Shown here: positions 1 to 8,606 of the stretch, piece by piece
Layout of the letters: each line of letters opens with the position of its first letter
Position numbering within the stretch: the stretch's first letter is position 1
Source of the DNA: Alteribacillus persepolensis
Lineage (GTDB): Bacteria; Bacillota; Bacilli; Bacillales; Marinococcaceae
Length of the DNA stretch: 64,000 nucleotides
Assembly: GCF_900099605.1 (NCBI RefSeq)
Contig: NZ_FNDK01000003.1
Coordinates: forward strand, 101,211-165,210
Direction: 5' to 3'
The notes under the pieces: model-generated
The model's input: the letters and a program-made list of their open reading frames with translations, nothing else
Told to the model about the DNA's origin: nothing
Databases searched by the model: none
Made by a program: the position numbers and the translations under genes

Positions 1-2
1 AA

Positions 3-908
3 GTGAAGCTCATTTATGGGGGGATATGTGGATCAGACGTAGGTGTCTATAAAGGAAAAATAGCTCACGCCAGCTACCCGGTTCGCCCTGGACATGAGCT
101 GATTGGGATGATTGCAGAAGCAGGGGAAAAAGCTCCGTACACTGTGGGAGAACGGGTGGTTGTAGAGCCGAACTCGTTTTGCGGCGCATGTGAATTCTGC
201 CAGGCAGGAAAAACAAATATTTGTAAATATAAAAAATCGCTCGGTGTCAATGATGATGGAGGGTTTGCGGAGACATTTACGATATCAGCGAAGTATGTAC
301 TGCCAGTTCCGGAAACATTACCAAGCGAGAAGGCAGTCTTAATTGAGCCGTTAGCCGTCATTGTACACGCGCTTGAAAAAGTAAAAGTGGAAAAAGGAGT
401 GTCTGTGGCTGTCATTGGATGCGGTACTGAGGGCATGTTGACGATTGCGATGTGCGATTACGCTGGGGCAGATATTACCGCCATTGACATTAGCGAAGAA
501 AAGCTGGCGAAAGTCAACCACCATTATCCCGATGTGAAGACACTTCTCCCCTCAGAGGCAGAAGCGGATCAATATGATATCGTCGTGGAAGCGGCTGGAG
601 CAAGTGCTTCTTTTGAACAAGGTGTAGAAATTGTAAAGCCTGGCGGAGACTTTGTCGTTGTAGGCATGGCTCCACAAGCGAATGTGGCAGTCATCCGCCT
701 TGTCCGTAAAGAAGTGACTATTTACGGTTCGATTATCTATACGATGCCTCACGACTTTGAAAAAGCGATCGCGTACCTAAACGATGATGCATTTCGGGCG
801 GAACCTGTCATCTCAAAAATATATCCGTTTCAAGAATGTCAGCAAGCATATGATGATGCTGTCTCTGGCCGGTATGGGAAAATTTTGCTGGATTTTCAAA
901 CAACATAG
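3..908 (+). CDS. Zinc-dependent alcohol/polyol dehydrogenase (5' end outside window)
   Basis: Medium-chain zinc dehydrogenase of the sorbitol/threonine dehydrogenase type, oxidising a polyol or alcohol with NAD(P). The visible 301 residues begin inside the catalytic domain, so about 30-40 N-terminal residues lie before the window and the GTG at the edge is not the true start. Visible signatures are GICGSD with the catalytic-zinc cysteine, the GHE motif near residue 30, a structural-zinc cluster CGACEFC...C near residues 60-75, and the Rossmann motif VIGCGTEG near residue 138. The substrate cannot be read from the sequence. A terminator shared with the convergent BCCT gene follows directly. 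Confidence 0.85.
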   Translation: MKLIYGGICGSDVGVYKGKIAHASYPVRPGHELIGMIAEAGEKAPYTVGERVVVEPNSFCGACEFCQAGKTNICKYKKSLGVNDDGGFAETFTISAKYVLPVPETLPSEKAVLIEPLAVIVHALEKVKVEKGVSVAVIGCGTEGMLTIAMCDYAGADITAIDISEEKLAKVNHHYPDVKTLLPSEAEADQYDIVVEAAGASASFEQGVEIVKPGGDFVVVGMAPQANVAVIRLVRKEVTIYGSIIYTMPHDFEKAIAYLNDDAFRAEPVISKIYPFQECQQAYDDAVSGRYGKILLDFQTT

Positions 909-928
909 GTAGTGAATAGTAAGATGGA

Positions 929-965
929 AAAGAGAAGCACAAGTGTTTGCGCTTCTCTTTTTTTT
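929..965. terminator. Bidirectional intrinsic terminator
   Basis: Ten-base inverted repeat (AAAGAGAAGC at 929-938, GCTTCTCTTT at 951-960) followed by a T run, between two convergent genes. It can serve the dehydrogenase on the plus strand and, with the A run on its left, the BCCT gene on the minus strand. Confidence 0.7.
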
Positions 966-2523
966 ATTCCTGTTCATCCCGGTAAATGAAATACTTGCTG
1001 CCAAATGTTTTCGGCATGTCTTCTTTAATGGCTCGCGTAAAGGAGATAATCAGCATCACCATAATAATAATCAATGGAAACCCGCCGACAATACTTGCGG
1101 TTTGTAAGGTTTCAAGACCGCCCAAATACATCAATACAAGCGATGGGGCTGCTAAAACAAATGCCCAAAACAGACGGTTCCAGCGCAGCGGCTCATCATC
1201 AATCTCTTTTTGCGTGACGGAGGCTAAAATGTAAGAGCCAGAGTCAAATGTAGTGGATAAAAAGATGATGGCTAGAACAACGAAGATGGCCACAAATATA
1301 CTGCTGGCAGGCAGCTTCGCAATCGTGCTGATAATCGCAGCCGGTGCACCTTGTTCGTTCAGCACATCAACAACAGAATGCTGCCCGCTTAATTCCAGAT
1401 ACATACCGTAATTGCCCAGTATTCCAAAGTACAGCGCACAGCCGATTGTCCCGTAGACAAGCGTTCCGACAATCATCTCCCGAATCGTGCGGCCTTTGGA
1501 AATGCGAGCAACGAATAAGCCGACAAACGGTGCATAAACAAGCCACCACGCCCAATAAAAAATGGTCCAAGCTTCCGGGAATCCAGTTTCGGGAAATCCT
1601 CCGATTCCGGCGAAAGGTTCTGTCCACATGCTCATCATAAAAAAGTTATCCAGCAAGCGCCCGATACTGTTGAATATCGTGTTGCTGAGGAACACAGTCG
1701 GGCCGATGATAAAGATAAAGCCCAAAAGCACAAACGAAAGCCATAAGTTAATGTTACTTAATACGCGGATTCCGTTACGAAGGCCGCTGTAAGAACTGAC
1801 TGCAAAAATGATCGTGCTGATAATAAGAACAATGGTGTTTAATGTCATGTTTGGCTCGATGCCGGTAAAGTAGTTAACACCTTCTGCGATAAGCGGTGTA
1901 GCAAGCGCCATCGTTGTGCCGGCTCCGCCTAAAAGGCCAAACATAAACAATATATCAACAATGGTGCCAACCGGTCCATCTGAATATTTTTTTAACACGG
2001 GGCGGCAGGCTTCACTAATTTTGAGAACCGGGCGTTTGCGTACGTAATAAAAATAAGCAATGGGAAGTGCTGGTAAGCAGTATATCGCCCAGGCAATAGG
2101 GCCCCAGTGAAAAATGCCGTACGTCGTCGCCCATTGCAGCGCTTCATCAGAACCTGGTTCAAGGCCAAAAGGAGGGCCGGTGTAATAATACGCCCATTCA
2201 ATCGTCCCCCAATACAGAACACTAGAACCGATTCCAGCGGCAAACAGCATTGCCGCCCACGTCAGTGTGTTAAATTCGGGTTTCACCCCGCGGCTGCCAA
2301 GGACAATGCGGCCATAACGGCTAAAAGCAATATACAACAAAAACACAAATAAAACCATTCCGATTAATAAGTATAAAACGCCTAAGTTTTCTGTCACAAA
2401 AGCATTCGCAGCGGAAATGACAGCCTCGCCGTAATCAGGAACAATTACAAGTGGAGCTGCAATAAGAATCAATAGCAGCAATGCTCCGATAAATGTCGGC
2501 CAATCCATTACATTTTTATCCAT
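964..2523 (-). CDS. BCCT-family betaine/carnitine/choline transporter
   Basis: Secondary transporter of quaternary ammonium compounds in the cytoplasmic membrane, 519 residues with about 12 membrane segments. The family signature is clear: a tryptophan-rich substrate helix (FYWAWWLVYAPF) followed by VARISKGRTIRE around residues 315-342, and a glycine-rich helix with GIGSSVLYWGTIEW near residue 95. The GIGSS..YWG..EW form resembles carnitine-exchanger-like members more than the BetP GMGI form, but this is inference. The cytoplasmic tail is very short, so there is no long osmosensing extension of the BetP kind. The start is preceded by a GAGGGG ribosome binding site. It is divergent from a thioesterase gene; carnitine metabolism is one possible shared role. 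Confidence 0.93.
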   Translation of the reverse strand: MDKNVMDWPTFIGALLLLILIAAPLVIVPDYGEAVISAANAFVTENLGVLYLLIGMVLFVFLLYIAFSRYGRIVLGSRGVKPEFNTLTWAAMLFAAGIGSSVLYWGTIEWAYYYTGPPFGLEPGSDEALQWATTYGIFHWGPIAWAIYCLPALPIAYFYYVRKRPVLKISEACRPVLKKYSDGPVGTIVDILFMFGLLGGAGTTMALATPLIAEGVNYFTGIEPNMTLNTIVLIISTIIFAVSSYSGLRNGIRVLSNINLWLSFVLLGFIFIIGPTVFLSNTIFNSIGRLLDNFFMMSMWTEPFAGIGGFPETGFPEAWTIFYWAWWLVYAPFVGLFVARISKGRTIREMIVGTLVYGTIGCALYFGILGNYGMYLELSGQHSVVDVLNEQGAPAAIISTIAKLPASSIFVAIFVVLAIIFLSTTFDSGSYILASVTQKEIDDEPLRWNRLFWAFVLAAPSLVLMYLGGLETLQTASIVGGFPLIIIMVMLIISFTRAIKEDMPKTFGSKYFIYRDEQE

Positions 2524-2639
2524 ATCTATCCCCTCATATTTGGTATAATATTACTCAAGACAGTGCTTTAGTTATCTATCATGGTAGCTTTCCCTTAGAT
2601 ATGTATACTATGCTTTTTACGTTGAAAGAGGTGGAGACG

Positions 2640-3113
2640 ATGCATGATTTATTAAGTAATGTGGTAGTTGCAGAACAAGTGGACTACAACCAGCATATGA
2701 ATGATGCCGCTTACTACAAAGTATTCAGTGAAGCCGGCTTTTCATTTACCGATGACCTTGGAATGGGGCAAAGAGAACGTGACGAGTATGGCACAACGAT
2801 TTTTACATTAGAGACACACGTCGTATATGTTAAAGAAATACGAGAAGGTGAACATTTTACCGTACATGGGCGTATACTCGACTACGATAAAAAACGGATT
2901 CATTTGTTTATGGAAATGAGAAATGACCAACATGAAAAGTTAGCAACAGCGGAGACAATGCTGATGGCCATTAACCAGAAAGAACGCAAAGCTGGACACT
3001 TTCCGGATGTTGTGTATGAAAACATTCAATCTTTCGCTGAGGAAACCAGGGAGCAAACATGGCCAAAAGAAGCAGGAAGACGAATTGGTATTCGCCAAAG
3101 GAAGGGAACATAA
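2640..3113 (+). CDS. Hotdog-fold acyl-CoA thioesterase (4HBT-like)
   Basis: 157-residue cytoplasmic thioesterase of the 4-hydroxybenzoyl-CoA thioesterase-like class. The N-terminal stretch with V..VDYNQHMN at residues 14-21 is the typical hotdog active-site motif, followed by the strand pattern of the fold (ETHVVYVKEIREGE, then HLFMEMRN). The open frame extends upstream, but the ATG at 2640 has an AGAGGTGGAG ribosome binding site and gives normal family length. The divergent BCCT gene suggests a link with quaternary-amine metabolism, since betainyl-CoA thioesterases of carnitine catabolism belong to this fold; this is only suggestive. Confidence 0.8.
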   Translation: MHDLLSNVVVAEQVDYNQHMNDAAYYKVFSEAGFSFTDDLGMGQRERDEYGTTIFTLETHVVYVKEIREGEHFTVHGRILDYDKKRIHLFMEMRNDQHEKLATAETMLMAINQKERKAGHFPDVVYENIQSFAEETREQTWPKEAGRRIGIRQRKGT

Positions 3114-3117
3114 TATG

Positions 3118-3145
3118 AAAGGAGGGTGGCGGCCTCCTTTTATTT
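3118..3145 (+). terminator. Intrinsic terminator after thioesterase
   Basis: Eight-base perfect stem AAAGGAGG/CCTCCTTT around a 7-base loop, followed by TATTT. It separates the thioesterase gene from the nag operon. Confidence 0.6.
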
Positions 3146-3187
3146 AGAAGGAAGGGGTATAAAGAATGATATAAACCGCATGTTAAT

Positions 3188-3206
3188 TGGTATAGACAAC
3201 TATATA
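3188..3206 (+). promoter_or_regulatory. NagR-type (dre) operator upstream of nagA
   Basis: The 19 bases here are identical to a site in the opposite orientation upstream of nagP (8441-8459). The core GTATAGAC fits the HutC/NagR subfamily operator pattern GTMTAKAC. A TAGACA hexamer inside it could be the -35 box, with TAAGAT 18 bases downstream as -10, so repressor binding would block RNA polymerase. The match between the two sites is seen directly; binding by the nagR product is inferred. Confidence 0.75.
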
Positions 3207-3268
3207 TTTTGTTTGCTAAGATGAACATACAAAGAAATCGTGAAGAAGAGATAAGGAGGGGGCTCACA

Positions 3269-4456
3269 ATGGCAAGGTCGTTCGTCATCCGAAGCGCTAC
3301 GATTGTAAATCCACTGTACAAACAAGAAAAAATGTATATTGTAGTCCGAAATGGGAAAGTTTCCGACATAGGAAAGGATGCTCAATATGAACAACCTAAT
3401 GAACAAAAAATACTTCCAGAAGTAACAGCTGATGCTCAGACGATGTTTGTGCCCGGGATGATTGATGTGCATATTCATGGCACGAGCAATGCAGATACAA
3501 TGGATGCGACAGAAGAAGCACTTTCAACGATAGCGGGCTCCCTGCCATCAGAAGGCACCACGTCTTTTCTCGCTACGACCTTAACGCAAAGTGAACAAGC
3601 AATCACGGATGCTTTAGTTAACGCGGCTGCCTTTAAGCGCTCTGGCCAACGAGATAATCAAGCAGAGATGGTAGGGGTGCATTTAGAAGGGCCGTTTTTT
3701 ACAGAAGAAAAAGCAGGGGCGCAGCCAAAAGAACATTTGCGGCAAGCGGATACGGCGTTGTTCCAAAAATGGCAGCAGGCTGCAGAAGGACTGATAAAAT
3801 GGGTCTCCTTAGCCCCCGAACAAGATCCTGATCATGACCTGATTCGTTTCTTACATGAAACAGGGGTCGTTGCCGCTGCGGCTCATTCGAATGCATCATC
3901 AGAAGAAGTGGAAAAAGCGATTGATGATGGACTGTCACATGTCACCCACTTATTTAATGGAATGAGCGGATTGCATCACCGAACACCCGGTTTGGCCGCT
4001 GCTGCTTTAATCCGGCCAGAGCTGACGAATGAAATTATTGCTGATGGAGTGCATGTTCATCCAACGATGGTGCAGCTGGCTTATCAACTAAAAGGCGCAT
4101 TTGGCTTGTTGTTGATTACAGATTCGATTCGTGCCAAGTGCCTGCAAAATGGAGAGTATGATTTAGGTGGACAGACAGTAACAGTACGTGGAAATCGACC
4201 GTATTTGGAAGATGGGACCATCGCCGGCAGTATGCTGAAAATGAACGAAGCCTTGAAAAACAGCATCGCATTTACAGGATGTACAGAGGAAGAGGCATGT
4301 GCTATGGCATCGTGGAATGCAGCTTGTAAGCTGGGTGTGGAAGATAGAAAAGGAAACATTGCTGTTGGAAAAGATGCTGATATTGTTCAATTGGACTGTG
4401 ACTCTAAAGAGGTTATCAGAACGTGGTGTAAAGGAACACTGGCTTATGAACAATAA
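3269..4456 (+). CDS. nagA: N-acetylglucosamine-6-phosphate deacetylase
   Basis: Metal-dependent amidohydrolase that removes acetate from GlcNAc-6-phosphate to give glucosamine-6-phosphate, 395 residues. Visible signatures are DVHIHG (metal-binding histidines), GVHLEGPFF (metal-ligand glutamate), AAHSNASSEE and VTHLFNGMSGLHHRTPG (metal and substrate histidines), and the catalytic aspartate in LITDS. The start at 3269 was chosen because AGGAGGGGG lies just upstream; a longer frame from 3209 would run through the operator region. It is the first gene of nagA-nagB-nagR-SIS, 24 bases before nagB. The 19-base operator upstream implies induction by amino sugars. Confidence 0.96.
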   Translation: MARSFVIRSATIVNPLYKQEKMYIVVRNGKVSDIGKDAQYEQPNEQKILPEVTADAQTMFVPGMIDVHIHGTSNADTMDATEEALSTIAGSLPSEGTTSFLATTLTQSEQAITDALVNAAAFKRSGQRDNQAEMVGVHLEGPFFTEEKAGAQPKEHLRQADTALFQKWQQAAEGLIKWVSLAPEQDPDHDLIRFLHETGVVAAAAHSNASSEEVEKAIDDGLSHVTHLFNGMSGLHHRTPGLAAAALIRPELTNEIIADGVHVHPTMVQLAYQLKGAFGLLLITDSIRAKCLQNGEYDLGGQTVTVRGNRPYLEDGTIAGSMLKMNEALKNSIAFTGCTEEEACAMASWNAACKLGVEDRKGNIAVGKDADIVQLDCDSKEVIRTWCKGTLAYEQ

Positions 4457-4480
4457 ACCTGGCAGAGGGAGGGGACTGAC

Positions 4481-5230
4481 ATGGACGTAATACGTGTACA
4501 AAATGAACAGGAAATGAGCGAAAAAGCGGCTTCCTTGCTATTCCAACAAATTCAGCAGAAGCCGCATACCGTACTAGGTTTAGCAACGGGCGGCACACCA
4601 AAAGGAACGTACCGTGTGTTTGTTCAAAAAGCAGAAAAAGAAAATATCGATCTTTCTCATGTAACGACTTTTAACCTTGATGAATACGTGGGGCTGCTGC
4701 CTTCGGATACGCACAGCTATCACTATTACATGGACGAGCACTTTTTTCAGCCGCTTCGTTTAGACAAAGAACAGACATATCTTCCGCGCGGGGATGCGCC
4801 GGATATTGAACAGGAAACGAAGCGTTACGAACAATTGATTACACAGCACGGCGGCATGGATGTACAACTTTTAGGAATCGGTGAAAATGGTCATATCGGT
4901 TTCAACGAACCCGGCACGTCTTTTTCATCACGCACGCATGTTGTTGATTTAAACGAGTCTACACGTCAAGCCAATGCTCGTTATTTTGAATCATTGCAAG
5001 CTGTTCCCAAGCAAGCGGTTACGATGGGGATCGCTACCATTATGGGAAGCCGTCAAATTGTGCTGCTGGCTTCAGGAGAGCGAAAGCAAGAAGCAATGAA
5101 AAGGTTATTAGAAGGCGATATAGATGAATCGTTTCCCGCTTCCATTTTGAAAAAGCACCCGTATGTTACAATTATAGCAGATAAAAAAGCGCTTTCTCTT
5201 GTGTCGTATAAAGACATGGTCAGGGGATGA
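4481..5230 (+). CDS. nagB: Glucosamine-6-phosphate deaminase
   Basis: Converts glucosamine-6-phosphate to fructose-6-phosphate and ammonia, feeding amino sugars into glycolysis. At 249 residues it has the short bacillary length, without the allosteric extension of enterobacterial NagB. Signatures are GLATGGTPKGTY (phosphate loop), FNLDEYVGL (catalytic Asp), and LGIGENGHIGFNEPG with the catalytic His. The start has a GAGGGAGGGG ribosome binding site. Its stop codon overlaps the beginning of the open frame of nagR, so the genes are co-transcribed. Confidence 0.97.
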   Translation: MDVIRVQNEQEMSEKAASLLFQQIQQKPHTVLGLATGGTPKGTYRVFVQKAEKENIDLSHVTTFNLDEYVGLLPSDTHSYHYYMDEHFFQPLRLDKEQTYLPRGDAPDIEQETKRYEQLITQHGGMDVQLLGIGENGHIGFNEPGTSFSSRTHVVDLNESTRQANARYFESLQAVPKQAVTMGIATIMGSRQIVLLASGERKQEAMKRLLEGDIDESFPASILKKHPYVTIIADKKALSLVSYKDMVRG

Positions 5231-5247
5231 AAGAGAGGGAAACACGG

Positions 5248-5985
5248 ATGATTGACAAAAATTCACCGTTACCAATTTATTATCAAATTCAAGAATGGAT
5301 TCGGAAAAAAATGGATGATGGCGAATGGGAGCCTGGGGATATGCTCCCATCTGAGCGGATTTTTGCTGAGCAATTTAATATCAGCCGAATGACGGTGCGG
5401 CAAGCTATTACTGAACTGGTCAATGAAGGGTTGCTGCGGCGTGAAAAAGGAAAAGGGACATTTGTAGCGGAGAAAAAGCTGGAGCAGCCCTTGCAAGGCT
5501 TAACAAGTTTTACGGAGGATATGAAAGCACGAGGCTTTCAACCCGGAAATAAATTGTATGAATTCCGTGTCACACCGCCCAGCCGTGATGTTGCGGATGC
5601 TTTGAACATGAAGAAGACCGACAGTGTATATGAATTAGAGAGAGTTCGGCTTGCTGATAACAAACCGATGGCATTGGAAATGACATCTATACACGCTGGA
5701 GTAGTGACAAATCTGTCGAAAGATATTGCTCAGTCTTCATTATATAACTATATCGAACAAACACTGGGGCTTACGATTGGTCATGCATCACAAACGTTAG
5801 AGTCTGCACTTGCAGGAGAAAAAGAAGCGGAATTATTACAAATAGAGGCAGGAGATCCAATCCTATGGATTTCTAGGAAGACCCATTTACAAGATGGGAC
5901 GCCATTTGAGTATGTTCGTTCGGCGTACCGGGGAGATCGATACAAGTTCAGCATACATTTGCCTCGTAGTACGCGCCGGCACTAA
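5248..5985 (+). CDS. nagR: GntR/HutC-family repressor of GlcNAc genes
   Basis: 245-residue transcription factor with an N-terminal winged helix (PLPIYYQIQEWI...LPSERIFAEQFNISRMTVRQA) and a C-terminal UTRA effector domain. The region around LTSFTEDMKARG and the ending YRGDRYKF match Bacillus NagR (YvoA). NagR binds amino-sugar phosphates and releases its operators in nagA and nagP promoters; the two identical sites in this window are its probable targets. The start at 5248 was chosen over 5227 because it has a better-spaced AGAGAGGGA site and aligns with the known N terminus. Confidence 0.9.
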   Translation: MIDKNSPLPIYYQIQEWIRKKMDDGEWEPGDMLPSERIFAEQFNISRMTVRQAITELVNEGLLRREKGKGTFVAEKKLEQPLQGLTSFTEDMKARGFQPGNKLYEFRVTPPSRDVADALNMKKTDSVYELERVRLADNKPMALEMTSIHAGVVTNLSKDIAQSSLYNYIEQTLGLTIGHASQTLESALAGEKEAELLQIEAGDPILWISRKTHLQDGTPFEYVRSAYRGDRYKFSIHLPRSTRRH

Positions 5986-6007
5986 TTGGAAGAAAAGAGA
6001 GGGTGTT

Positions 6008-6748
6008 ATGTTTACTAATTATCTGGCTGAAATTAAGCAGCTCATGGAAACAGTCGAGAAAAAAGAAGAACAAGTTATTCAAGAAGCGGCTTCGGCAGTT
6101 ACTGACAAAATAAGCGGCGGCGGCTTGGTGTATGTTTTTGGCTGCGGGCATTCACATATGATGGCTGAAGAGTTATTTTATCGTGCTGGCGGTCTTGTTC
6201 CTGTATATCCGATTTTAGAAGAGACATTGATGCTTCATCAAGGGCCTAATCAATCATCGCAGCTAGAACGTAAGCCAGGATGGGCTGTTTCTTTTATGGA
6301 AAAGGTCCCCCTGACAGAAAAAGATGTGCTGATTGTTGTATCTACGTCGGGCAGAAACGGTGTTCCTATTGATGCTGCTTTGATTGGAAGAGAAGCGGGC
6401 GCTGTTGTGATCGGTTTAACGTCGACCACATATGCTGCATCCCAAGCGTCGCGCCACACATCAGGAAAACATTTGCACAACGTGGCAGACATCGTGTTGG
6501 ACAATCATATTCCAGCAGGAGATGCACTTCTTCAGACGGAATCACCGTCCGCATTGCGCTTTGCGCCAGGGTCCTCACTGATAAACATTGCGATACTTCA
6601 AGGGATGATGGCAGAAGTAGTTCATCAATTAACAAAAGCAGACATGGATATTCCTATCTTTCAGAGTGCTAATATAGAAGGCAGTGATGAACACAACCGA
6701 AAGATGGTAGAAGCGTATCAACAACAGATACCTCTGTTAAAGAGCTGA
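6008..6748 (+). CDS. SIS-domain phosphosugar-binding protein (UPF0309-like)
   Basis: 246-residue protein with one sugar-isomerase (SIS) domain of the UPF0309 type. Visible features are VFGCGHSHMMAEELFYRAGG near residues 42-60 and the phosphosugar loop IVVSTSGRNGVP near residue 108. It is the last gene of the nag operon, about 20 bases after nagR, so it probably binds or isomerises an amino-sugar phosphate. It is shorter than MurQ etherase and lacks its C-terminal helical part. The reaction is not known from sequence. The start at 6008 follows an AGAGAGGG site; the longer frame overlaps nagR and has no better signal. Confidence 0.8.
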   Translation: MFTNYLAEIKQLMETVEKKEEQVIQEAASAVTDKISGGGLVYVFGCGHSHMMAEELFYRAGGLVPVYPILEETLMLHQGPNQSSQLERKPGWAVSFMEKVPLTEKDVLIVVSTSGRNGVPIDAALIGREAGAVVIGLTSTTYAASQASRHTSGKHLHNVADIVLDNHIPAGDALLQTESPSALRFAPGSSLINIAILQGMMAEVVHQLTKADMDIPIFQSANIEGSDEHNRKMVEAYQQQIPLLKS

Positions 6749-6764
6749 TATCAGCTCTTTTTTG
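6739..6764 (+). terminator. nag operon terminator
   Basis: Perfect 22-base palindrome (AAAGAGCTGAT and its complement) followed by T residues. It overlaps the stop codon of the SIS gene and closes the nag operon. Confidence 0.85.
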
Positions 6765-6816
6765 TTCCATTTTAGGGATGTGGAATGTAGTCAAAGGATG
6801 AAAAGGATGAAAAGGT

Positions 6817-6890
6817 AAAAAACGGCGACTTTCGCTGTAAGGGTTCAGCGATAAGCTGAACTTTGCTCCTTTACTGATTTCTTTCATGTG
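6817..6890. repeat. Second dispersed repeat family, copy 1
   Basis: Non-coding segment that aligns along about 55 bases with 29106-29168: AAACGGCG, then TTTCG, TAAGG, a GA-rich block, GC-GA and TTT-CT-TT in the same order. The copy here can form two small hairpins (CGCTG...CAGCG, or GTTCAGC...GCTGAAC). The similarity is visible by eye; the function is unknown. Confidence 0.4.
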
Positions 6891-6945
6891 CTGGCGACGT
6901 CGAAAATTTATCCATGTGATTGTGTTACCCTTTCCTATCAGTGTA

Positions 6946-6985
6946 AAAACAGAGCTGTCCCAGTTTTATGGGACAGCTCTGTTTT
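6946..6985 (-). terminator. nagP terminator
   Basis: Perfect 17-base inverted repeat (AAAACAGAGCTGTCCCA and complement) with a short loop, six bases beyond the stop codon of nagP. On the minus strand it ends in a T run. Confidence 0.9.
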
Positions 6986-6990
6986 GCCAG

Positions 6991-8358
6991 TTACTCGTTT
7001 GGCTGTTTGTTACGCATGGCATCAGCGACGAATTCCACGTCGGTGCCAACGATGATTTGATAGTCAGTATTGTTTACTTTCATTACTCCGCGTGCACCAT
7101 TTTGCTTAATTTTTTCTTCATTAATTTTATCCATGTCGTGAATTTTTAGGCGCAGGCGCGTCACGCAGTTATCGATGCTCTGGATATTCTCATATCCGCC
7201 TAAGGCATCAACAAATGCAGCAGCCATCGCGCCATACTTGTCGTCTGCATCATTTGCAGATGCCACATCATCTTCATCTTCACGACCAGGTGTCTTTAAG
7301 TTTAATCCTTTAATAGCTGCATAAAAGACAACAAAATAGATAACCGCAAACACCAGGCCGATTCCAGCCAGCAGCAGAGGCCTTGTTGCAATATTAAAGT
7401 TTAAGAAATAGTCAATTGCACCAGCTGAAAAGCCAAAACCATGCAATGTACCGGCAAAGTATGTGACTACCATTGCTGCAGCTGTCAGGGCAGCATGAAT
7501 AACGTACAAGAGAGGGGACAAGAACATAAATGTAAATTCAATTGGCTCGGTAATACCGGTAAGAAACGATGTAAATGCAAGTCCCCCTAGAAGACCAGCT
7601 ACTTGTGCTCTTCGTTCAGGCTTAGCAGCCAAAATCATCGCGATACAAGCTGCGGGAAGACCAAACATCATCACCGGGAAGAAACCGACCATGAAAATAC
7701 CAGCCGTTGGGTCACCAGCAAAAAAGCGGTCTAAGTCACCAGTGGCTCCTTCAAACGAACCAAATTCAAACCAGACAAGACTGTTTAGAACGTGGTGCAA
7801 TCCAATGGGAATAAGGAGACGGTTGAGAAATCCGTAAGCGCCAACGCCAACTGCTCCTGCATCGATAATCCATTGGCCGATGCTGTCAATCCCTGCTTGG
7901 ATAGGCGGCCAAACAAATCCGAAAATGCCAGCTAAAATGACCATAGAGCCGGCGGTAACAATTGGAACAAAACGCCTTCCGCCAAAAAAGCCCAGCCAAT
8001 TTGGCAATTTAATTCCATGGAAGCGGTTATATAAAAGACCAGCAACAATACCAGAAAGAATACCACCGAGAAATGCCATATCAATTTCTTCATTCACGGC
8101 AGCTGTGCCTTCTTGCAAGACTAAAAAACCAATCGCACCGGCAAGTCCAGCAGCTCCGTTACCGTCTTTGGATAACCCCACCGCAACACCAATAGCAAAA
8201 ATAAGAGGTAAATAATCAAATAAAGCCGATCCTGCCGCTGCCATAAAGGGAATATCAAAAAAGTCTTCTTCCCCCAAACGAAGCAATAAAGCGGCAGCGG
8301 GCAATGTTGCAATCGGGAGCATTAGGGCTTTACCGATTCGCTGTAAAAAACTAAGCAT
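6991..8358 (-). CDS. nagP: PTS N-acetylglucosamine-specific EIICB
   Basis: Membrane permease that imports GlcNAc and phosphorylates it to GlcNAc-6-phosphate. The 455 residues carry an IIC domain of about 10 membrane segments (start LQRIGKALMLPIATLPAA, with GLHHVLNSLVWFEFG and GITEPIEF) and a C-terminal IIB domain whose phosphorylated cysteine lies in SIDNCVTRLRL. There is no IIA domain, so a separate IIA must serve it. The start at 8358 follows AAGGGGG; the longer frame has no supporting signal. It is transcribed divergently from the ROK kinase and has its own operator and cre site. Confidence 0.94.
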   Translation of the reverse strand: MLSFLQRIGKALMLPIATLPAAALLLRLGEEDFFDIPFMAAAGSALFDYLPLIFAIGVAVGLSKDGNGAAGLAGAIGFLVLQEGTAAVNEEIDMAFLGGILSGIVAGLLYNRFHGIKLPNWLGFFGGRRFVPIVTAGSMVILAGIFGFVWPPIQAGIDSIGQWIIDAGAVGVGAYGFLNRLLIPIGLHHVLNSLVWFEFGSFEGATGDLDRFFAGDPTAGIFMVGFFPVMMFGLPAACIAMILAAKPERRAQVAGLLGGLAFTSFLTGITEPIEFTFMFLSPLLYVIHAALTAAAMVVTYFAGTLHGFGFSAGAIDYFLNFNIATRPLLLAGIGLVFAVIYFVVFYAAIKGLNLKTPGREDEDDVASANDADDKYGAMAAAFVDALGGYENIQSIDNCVTRLRLKIHDMDKINEEKIKQNGARGVMKVNNTDYQIIVGTDVEFVADAMRNKQPNE

Positions 8359-8380
8359 GATGAAACCCCCTTGTGTGTAA

Positions 8381-8395
8381 AGTAAGCGATTACAA
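8381..8395 (-). promoter_or_regulatory. cre site (CcpA) in nagP leader
   Basis: On the minus strand TTGTAATCGCTTACT matches the cre consensus WTGNAANCGNWNNCW at every defined base. It lies between the predicted transcription start and the nagP ribosome binding site, so CcpA would act as a roadblock when glucose is present. Confidence 0.7.
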
Positions 8396-8425
8396 TGAAA
8401 ATTAATCAATAGCATTGTAAAATAC

Positions 8426-8459
8426 AGTATAACACTGTAATATATAGTTGTCTATACCA
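8426..8459 (-). promoter_or_regulatory. nagP promoter with embedded NagR operator
   Basis: Minus-strand promoter: -35 TAGACA (8449-8454), exactly 17 bases, then -10 TATACT (8426-8431). The -35 box lies inside the 19-base operator (8441-8459) that is identical to the one upstream of nagA. The overlap explains repression by NagR. Confidence 0.75.
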
Positions 8460-8606
8460 CTAGAGCGCTTAAATAGTTAGCCATTTATGAAAGAATGAAG
8501 CCCTCTGTCTCTTTATGATAGAAAAATAGATAAAAGCATCCAGATATTTTTTGATGTATAAATATGTTATATTGCTAATAAATAATGTGGAAACGGGGAT
8601 GTAAAC

